Source of the DNA: Trema orientale
Lineage: Eukaryota > Streptophyta > Magnoliopsida > Rosales > Cannabaceae
Reading direction: 5' to 3'
DNA length: 64,000 nt
Assembly: GCA_002914845.1 (NCBI GenBank)
Contig: JXTC01000003.1
Location: forward strand, 1,745,298-1,809,297
This document shows positions 57,758-64,000 of this stretch, piece after piece. The notes beneath the pieces were generated by a model. It ran no database searches. It saw only the letters and a list, made by a program, of their open reading frames with translations, and was not told the origin of the DNA. How positions within the stretch are numbered: position 1 is the first letter of the stretch; every line of letters begins with the position of its first letter. The position numbers and the translations under genes are program-made.

Positions 57758-58662
57758 CAAGGATTAAAATGTCGATATTGATGTCGATGTCGAGGTTTGA
57801 TTTTACGGACATTGTCGAAGATATTGTCGATGTCGAAGATATTTGGGAAAAATACCGAAATTTATCTTAAAACTCAAAATTTTCAAGAAAAACTCTAAAA
57901 AATGCTAAAACAAGTAATATTGCATAATCTATATTAGTTTTTATTTAAAAACAAAATCAATTTATACTTTATAAGATAATGAAATATACTTATATAGTAG
58001 AAAAATGACCGAATTTCATTTTATAGAATAAATTTAAAATCAAAATACATGTTACACTGTTTTATTTAATACATCCATATAATACTTTACAAATTATAAC
58101 TAGTTCTAAATTACATTGAAAATAAATAAAAATCATTGATAATATAGAACAGTTCAAATATATTCAATACCAAAACTAGTTTCTATGAAGTTGAAAGTCA
58201 TAAGAGAAATTCTCGTCTTGGTCCAAAATTTCTTTTAAAAGTCGCGAGAGTCCCTTATAGAGATTCCAAAATAATAAATACAAATAGTGCATATATTCTC
58301 ATTAAATACAACTCTAAAATTTTACCGACATATTGTGGAGAGAAAACTATGATTTATTTTTATATTATTTACTATCATTTTCTTTATTAAAAAAAAAAGA
58401 CTTGGGAAAAAATTCTACATTTCTGTCGACATTTCAAAATGTCGATGATATTGTCGCGACAATGTCCATAAATATCTCGATATTAGCTCATTTTTTACCG
58501 ATATTTTACCGATATCGACATATTCTCGACATTGTCGATATTTTATGGATATTTCACGGATACACTGGAAAAAATATCTTTTTATTCTATATCGATGTCG
58601 AGACTTCAAAATAAGGATATTATCGTGACAATGTCGATAAATGTCGCGACATTTTATCCATG
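57758..58662. mobile_element. Nested hAT-type MITE with ATGTCG/CGACAT motifs, 905 bp
   Basis: The left CAAGGATTAAAATGTCG pairs with the reverse complement of the right end, CATGGATAAAATGTCG. The flanks are CACTTATT (57750-57757) and CACTTATC (58663-58670). Many ATGTCGATA and CGACATTGTCG words lie in the subterminal 150 bp at each side. It is non-coding, inserted in the 5' leader region of the hAT element. Confidence 0.72.
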
Positions 58663-58788
58663 CACTTATCTCAACTCGCTTTCTCTTAGGACAATTTGGA
58701 ACTTTAAGGCTTTAGGTAATGTTTACTTCTTTTTTTTTTTCTTTAATTTTTTTTAATATCTATATAAATTATAGAAATTACAAACTAT

Positions 58789-58924
58789 AAATATAATGCC
58801 TCATTTGATTATTGAATGTTTAATGTTATGAAGAAAGTCATTGACTATCTCTCTCTAAATATAATGCCTCATTTGATTATTGAATGTTTAATGTTATGAA
58901 GAAAGTCATTGATTATCTCTCTCT
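58789..58924. repeat. 68-bp tandem duplication in the hAT element
   Basis: TAATGCCTCATTTGATTATT to TATCTCTCTCT occurs twice with period 68 and one visible difference (GACTATC against GATTATC). Confidence 0.9.
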
Positions 58925-59415
58925 CGCGGTCACACTTCCAGCTTTGCTGCTGAGGGCGACAAGTCGGCCACGGCTGGATGGCACTCGACACTTGTCACTC
59001 GGGAAGCTCAGTTTGGTTATTTCGTCTCTTTGTTTTTTTTTCATGATGTGTATTGAATGATGTGTGTGTATGTACTACTTAACTAATCACAGGTTTATAT
59101 TAATACTTGTAAAGAATTTAGAAACAGAAAGCATTTCTTTTTTTTTTTTTTGTGAGATGATTCCAATGAAGCATTTCCATTGCCGTGTGTTTTTTTTTGT
59201 GTGTGTGATGAATATATTGATTTAGTCACTATAAAACAAGTTTATGTGAACTTGATTTGTATTATGTTTACTGATTAGCTCAATTAATTTGTTATTTATG
59301 ATGTTTGAATATGAAAAATACATGTTAATTGCTATGGTTTTTCCTTGAATTGTTTTATTTCAATGCTAGGTGGAAATTAGTATAGTTATTTTTTTTTATG
59401 TATGAATTTAAGGTG

Positions 59416-61481
59416 ATGGAAGAAGGGGATTCTCAATCTAATTTTCTAATTTTAGATAATGTTGTACCTGAGTCATACATTACTAATACACCTCTATCCA
59501 ATACTAACCCACTCGAATATCCAACACAAAAGGAGAATGAGAATGTGAGAGAGAAAAAGAGAAAGAAACATCCTAATCCTAATCAGAAAAAGAGGTCATC
59601 TATGTAGGAGCATTTTACAAAACTTGAAGAATATGACCCTGATGATCCTAGGTGTTTGTGCAACTATTGTGGAAATAACTATGCTTGTGACACTAAAAGA
59701 CAAGGTACTAGTACTTTGTGGAATCACTACAAAAATGCTTATGAAGGAAGTTCTTATAAGGTTGATGCGGAAAAACAAAAGATATTATCAGTTGAACCTA
59801 AGAAAGGAGAAAAAGAATGTGAAGGAACCTTAGTGGCACTGCAATTCAACAAGGAAACAAAAGACAAGGTATGTAGAAGGATAGGGCTTTAGGCAAATGG
59901 TTCGTGTATAACAACCTAGGTTTGATATACTATCCCGAATGACACTTGCTAGAGATATTATTAAGTTGTATTATGAAGAGAAGAGAGTTTTGAATAATGT
60001 CCTTAAAAATGAGAGGGTTTCCCTAACTACTGATACTTGGACATCTATCCAAAATATCAACTACATGTGTATCACCGTTTATTGGATAGATAGAGATTTT
60101 AAATTGCAGAAAAGGATCATTAACTTTTGCCAATTCACTGACCATAAGGGGGGGGGGGGGGAGGGGGGAACTTTTGGGAAGGAGGTTGAGGCTTGTCTGA
60201 ATGAATGGAGTATTTCCAAATTGTTTACCATTATGGTTGATAATGCTACACCTAATGATAAAGCAATCCAGTATTTGCAGAGAAAATTTGCTGCAAAGGA
60301 TGGGGGTCTAATACATGGAGGCAAGTTCTTACACTTAAGATATTATGCTCATATTACTAATCTCATTATTAAGGAGGGGTTGACTGAAAGACATTATTCC
60401 ATTGCTAGCATTCGAAATACAGTGAGGTTTGTTAGATCATCTCCTTCAAGGTTGAAAAAAATTTAAAGAATGCATGAAGGAAGAAGAAATTTCGTGTAAG
60501 GATTTACTTTGTTTGGATGTCAATCTAGGTGGAATTCTACCTATTTGATATTGAATTGTGCTTTAAAATTTCAAAAAGCATTTGAAAGGATGGAATCGGA
60601 TGCGAATTATCTTAAGTATTTTGAAGAAGTTACTAATAAGGATGGAAATACAAGGGGGACCGCCGAATGATTATGATTGGAATAATGCAAGGGTTTTTGT
60701 GAAGTTTTTAGAAACCTTTTATGAAGTGACCTTGAAGTTTAGTGGTTCCACATATGTGACTTCTAATAAGTACTTTATTGAGATTTCCGAAATTCAGCAA
60801 GAGTTATATAGTTTACCACTTGAAGATGAAGAGGACTCTTTGTTGGGAAGTATGGCTAGAAGCATGCAAGCCAAGTATGACAAGTATTGGGAGAAAATTG
60901 ATGAGTCCAATGAAGCATTACTAATTGCCCTTGTACTTGATCCACGATACAAATTTGGATAGTTGGGACATTATTTTAGTACTTTTCATGATCCACATAC
61001 TTGTAGTGATATGATAAAGAATGTTGAAAATACTCTTCGTATCTTATTTGATTATTATCATAAAGTGTTATTTGGAGTAAGGCCAACTACAAGTTACCAA
61101 TCTTTGGTGCAACCTTCAATTGGATCTTCAAGTATTGGTAGGAGTGGGAGAGTTGGTGGCCGAAGTGGTAGCTTGCATTCTTCTTTTCTACAATAATAGC
61201 TTGATCAAGATAGGGATAGGACAAAGAATGAGGTGGATCATTACATTTCTGAGCCTCCGGAATATGTGGTTGAAGGTGATGAATATGATATTTTGAAATG
61301 GTGAGTAAAAACTGCATGTAAGTTTAAGGTTCTTTCTCGCATTACTCGTGATGTGTTAGCTATTCCTGTAATGACTGTTGCATCTGAGGCTGCATTTTCT
61401 ATTGGAAGGCACATTCTTGATCCGTTTAGGAGTTCATTGAGTCCTAAAACTGTGGAAGCATTAATTTTCCTAAAAAATTAG
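59416..61481 (+). pseudogene. hAT transposase (zinc-finger BED, RICESLEEPER-like), inactivated
   Basis: The N-terminal basic region leads to a BED finger (CLCNYCGNNYACD...LWNHYKNAY, about 59650-59740). The conserved Trp of the S-x-V-W-x-HF motif is replaced by TAG at 59605-59607. The catalytic region follows with TTDTWTS (about 60030) and MVDNATPND (about 60232), then AHITNLII (about 60350). The middle region is in pieces (60582-60962, 60963-61196), and the C-terminal hATC dimerisation motif SEAAFSIGRHILDPFRSSLS ends at TAG 61479-61481. At least four stops or frameshifts break it. A run of Gly codons from a poly-G tract at 60150-60167 looks inserted. The element could only move with a transposase supplied from elsewhere. 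Confidence 0.9.
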
Positions 61482-61807
61482 TTGAGTGCATCACATCAAC
61501 CAATAGTTGTGAGAGACTACGAATGAAATTGAAGTTTTTGAGATATTCGAGGACCTTGAGATAGATAATCTATATAATTACTTATTTCTTTCATTGTTTA
61601 TTTCATATATAATTATTTCAATCTGAATTTTTTAACTTTGTTTTACAGAATTGTCTACTACTAGCAATACTACTTCCACCCCCACCCATTCAGTACCCTC
61701 TGCACAAAGTGGAAGTTAATGCAATCCCCATTTTAATTTCTTAGTGTAAGTGGTTATTATTATATTAACCACGTTTTAATTTTATTTTAGACCATGAAAA
61801 TAATTTA

Positions 61808-62895
61808 TGTTAGTGCAAAATTTCATTTCGACACTGTAGAGGAGTATGAGAGCAAAACTTATTACCAGTTGTTACTGAAAACTGGGCCAAAAGTCCCTCT
61901 ACGCAGGCTTGATTCGAACTTGGGAGCATGGAGTTACACTCTCTCCTGACCTCGGTGTCCTGAGGTTGTAATGGGGGGGTGCTAGATACTAGCGTGGTAC
62001 CTATCAAATAGTCTTCGAAGCTTAAGTAAGTAATTTGAGTTTTAGTAAGGGATAGTCTCCGGTGGAGAGCTATCATAAGAGAAATAGAAATAAGGAGAGA
62101 GTAGGGCAGAGTTTCGACCTTCAGTTTCAGCTCTCCTTTGGTGTGGCGATTGGTGACCTTTATATAGGCGAATTTCAGAGTGCATCAGCGCTGTTGGATC
62201 ATCTTAGGAAAAGAGTGTGGTCCTCCTAGCCCTTAATCCTTGTATATTTAATATGGCGACCCATACGGCCGTGGTACTTTATTCACCGATATATTCTCAT
62301 ATTCCTACACCCTAGGTCGAGGGCCATTAACGCCTATCGGTGGTGTAGGTGTAAGTACAGCCCATACTTTATAGGGTGGGCCACTGACAGCTTGGATCAG
62401 TGGTCGAGGAATCTACGAATCTCGAGGTGCATCGAGATGTCTAGGCATCTTAACTTCGAGGTCTGACTGCCCTCTTGGTCAAGGCTTCTTGGTCATGAGA
62501 TCAGGCTGTCCCCTTGGTCAAGGCCTCTTGGTCGCGAGGTTAGGCTATCCTCTTGGTCGAGGCCTCTTGGTCTCGAGGTCGGACTGCTCTCCTAGTCACG
62601 AGGTTAGACCACCTTATTGGTCGAGGCCTCTTGGTCGTGAGGCCAAGTAGACCTCTTGGTCGCAAGATCAGACTGCCTTCTTGGTCAAGAAGTCAAACAG
62701 CCCTCTTAGTCGAGGCCTTTTGGTTGCGGCCTCTTGGTCTCGAGGTCAGACTACCCTCTTGGTTGAGGCCTCTTGGTCCCGAGGCCAGTCGACTCCAAGG
62801 TTCTCTTCTCTTGTCCCATTTTGGTCTCGGGGTCTTCCTTCGAATCTTTCTCGTTGTTCTCGGGTCTTATACTTGGGCGATGAAAATTACCCACA
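61808..62895 (-). mobile_element. Gypsy-type solo LTR, 1088 bp, in the 3' part of the hAT element
   Basis: On the minus strand it runs TGTGGGTAATTTTCATCG...TTTGCACTAACA (TG...CA), with a TATATAAAGG box at 62157-62166 and a CTTAAGCTTCGAAGA...AGGTACC block like that of the LTR at 2044-2923. The flanks are the identical ATAATTTA (61800-61807 and 62896-62903). The U3 part is a minisatellite (62440-62830). No internal retroviral-type domain is present, so it is a solo LTR. Confidence 0.65.
62440..62830. repeat. Minisatellite of CTCTTGGTCGAGG / TCTCGAGGTC units
   Basis: Roughly ten imperfect units of about 20-45 bp, built from CCTCTTGGTC, GCGAGGTC and AGACTGCC words. It lies in the U3 region of the solo LTR. 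It produces spurious open frames on the plus strand. Confidence 0.85.
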
Positions 62896-63579
62896 ATAAT
62901 TTATATTCTTTTTAACTTTGTTGTTGTAATAACTAATTGTGTTGACTTGATGATGGAGGCTGGGACTGCATCTTTCATAATATAATAGGCTAATAGCTTT
63001 CATATTTCATGTTGTAATAGACTAATATCTTTCAGATTTGGTTTAGTGTAATAGCTTTTTTCATATTGTAGTAGCTTTCATATTTGGTTTGGTGAATTGT
63101 ATTAAGTATTAACTAATTATTTGCTTTTGTCTTGTGAATGTGGACCATTAAATTGTATTTTTATTGTCGTTTTTTTTGTAGTTTTGTGACTTTTGTCTAA
63201 CATTTTGAGAAATTATTTATGGTGAAAATGGATTGAAGTTGAATTGCATAAAACAATTCCAAAAATTAGCCCAAACGTGGGATTGAATATCCCAGAAAAG
63301 GGCCGAATCATGAAATGAGCTTATATTTCGAAAAAAAAAGGAAGATATGGGCCAAACCGGAACCCGCCCGAGAACCCAAAACTCAAAAAACTAACCATCG
63401 TTCGGTTTGGTTATATTAATGCATTTTTCTAACTCGAAACTCGAAAACTCGAACCCAAAAAACCCGACTATGTATTTCTCAAACCTGAAGACCCGAAAAA
63501 CCGAAAACCCGTCCGATATTCACCCCTAGTTAATAACAGTAGTTTTTAACCGCTATTAATTAGTACTAATGTTGTAGTG

Positions 63580-64000
63580 GGATGATAACGTACAGAAATT
63601 TGGGTTTTAGACTTTTTTGATAAGAAACTATCGAAAACAACTTCTTTGATAAGAAACAATCGAAAATTGTGACGTGTATTAGTTTAAGGATGTAAATCCA
63701 TACCAATAACTTCAATAAAATTATACAATTACCAAGTAAATAGATGTTATTTTTTTTAAACTTCTGTTATTGTTTATTAAAAAAAAATTCATTATACCCA
63801 CTGAAATAAAATCCTAGACAGAGTTACTAGGGCTTTTTTTTTTTTCTATAAAAACCAATCAATAGATACATATAAACTTGTGTTTTAAGAACATGGAAAG
63901 TTAAGAAAAAGGCCATTAGAAGGAATGTAAGAGTAGACATTTTATTTTGGTTAAGATTAATAAAGGTGCGCAGTTGAAAGATATTGCTTTTCGTGATTTC
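63580..64000. other. AT-rich right edge
   Basis: A short direct repeat of TTTGATAAGAAAC lies near 63617 and 63641. Nothing else is recognised. Confidence 0.4.

Larger units (their letters stand above)
57240..63528 (+). mobile_element. hAT transposon, 6289 bp, with broken transposase
   Basis: The terminal inverted repeats are TAGGGGTGAATA at the left and TATTCACCCCTA at the right. Subterminal CCGAAAAATCCGACCC is mirrored by ACCGAAAACCCGTCCG. The flanks are the perfect 8-mer GTTAATAA (57232-57239 and 63529-63536), diagnostic of hAT. It carries a BED-type transposase pseudogene (59416-61481) on the plus strand. It was later hit by a hAT-type MITE (57758-58662) in its 5' part and an LTR (61808-62895) in its 3' part. 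Confidence 0.92.
57011..63579. mobile_element. CACTA-like element interrupted by a hAT insertion
   Basis: The right end, read on the minus strand, begins CACTACAACATTAGTAC, a classic CACTA terminus. Subterminal motifs of the type AACCGCTATTAA recur in both orientations at 57045-57240 and 63535-63560. CACCAATAATAGTG at 57011 is a possible but weak left end. Without the 6.3-kb hAT insert the element would be only about 280 bp, i.e. a small non-autonomous copy. Confidence 0.45.

Noticed and set aside
59398-59607. 69-codon frame as a small independent gene
   Set aside because: It is the N-terminus of the hAT transposase cut by a TAG at the conserved Trp of the BED region.
62440-62830. Regular repeats that at first glance resemble a CRISPR array, and open frames such as 62553-62915
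   Set aside because: Units vary in length and have no unique spacers; this is a eukaryotic minisatellite in an LTR and the frames are by-products.

Overview
This window is nuclear DNA from a dicot-type flowering plant. Genes have many GT-AG introns, intergenic DNA is very AT-rich, and transposons of several classes are layered between genes. Five host genes can be rebuilt exon by exon with all splice phases closing: (1) an EMB1273-like plastid membrane protein (+, 3808-6015, 3 exons, 253 aa); (2) a two-KH-domain FUBP-like RNA-binding protein (+, 13226-16572, 7 exons, 551 aa); (3) an OST1/SnRK2.6-type ABA-activated kinase (-, 17880-22891, 9 exons, 363 aa); (4) the chloroplast intron-splicing factor OTP51 (+, 33431-36633, 2 exons, 843 aa); (5) a DEK_C plus triple-SWIB chromatin-type protein (+, 49097-54125, 10 exons, 489 aa). 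They do not form a pathway. The KH gene and the kinase are convergent neighbours.

Between the genes lie: 1-2923, the 3' end of a Tat-like Ty3/gypsy element with a spliced antisense ORF and an LTR; 7663-11437, a 3.8-kb Mutator-like element (MULE) with a perfect 9-bp target duplication, carrying a LysM receptor-kinase exon fragment (a Pack-MULE) and a tandem array of about 950-bp units; 23917-24067 and 47633-48641, two smaller elements with 9-bp flanking repeats; 26066-29545 and 41395-46760, two degenerate 5'-truncated LINEs, the second split by a copia-like solo LTR that itself contains another repeat; 56343-56957, a hAT-type MITE; and 57011-63579, a Russian doll in which a CACTA-like element holds a 6.3-kb hAT element (perfect 8-bp target duplication, broken transposase), which in turn holds a hAT-type MITE and a solo LTR.

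The assembly has a 168-base gap (54507-54674) and three single Ns. Two of these Ns sit at false-looking tandem duplications: one copies exon 7 of the kinase, the other copies 369 bp of LINE. The slight divergence of the LINE copies suggests unmerged haplotypes of a heterozygous plant.

No wholly new system is evident. The most notable items are the Pack-MULE with its triplicated terminal region, a perfect 39-bp duplication of the OTP51 splice acceptor, a duplicated 54-bp exon in the SWIB gene, the four-level transposon nest, and the antisense ORF of the gypsy element.
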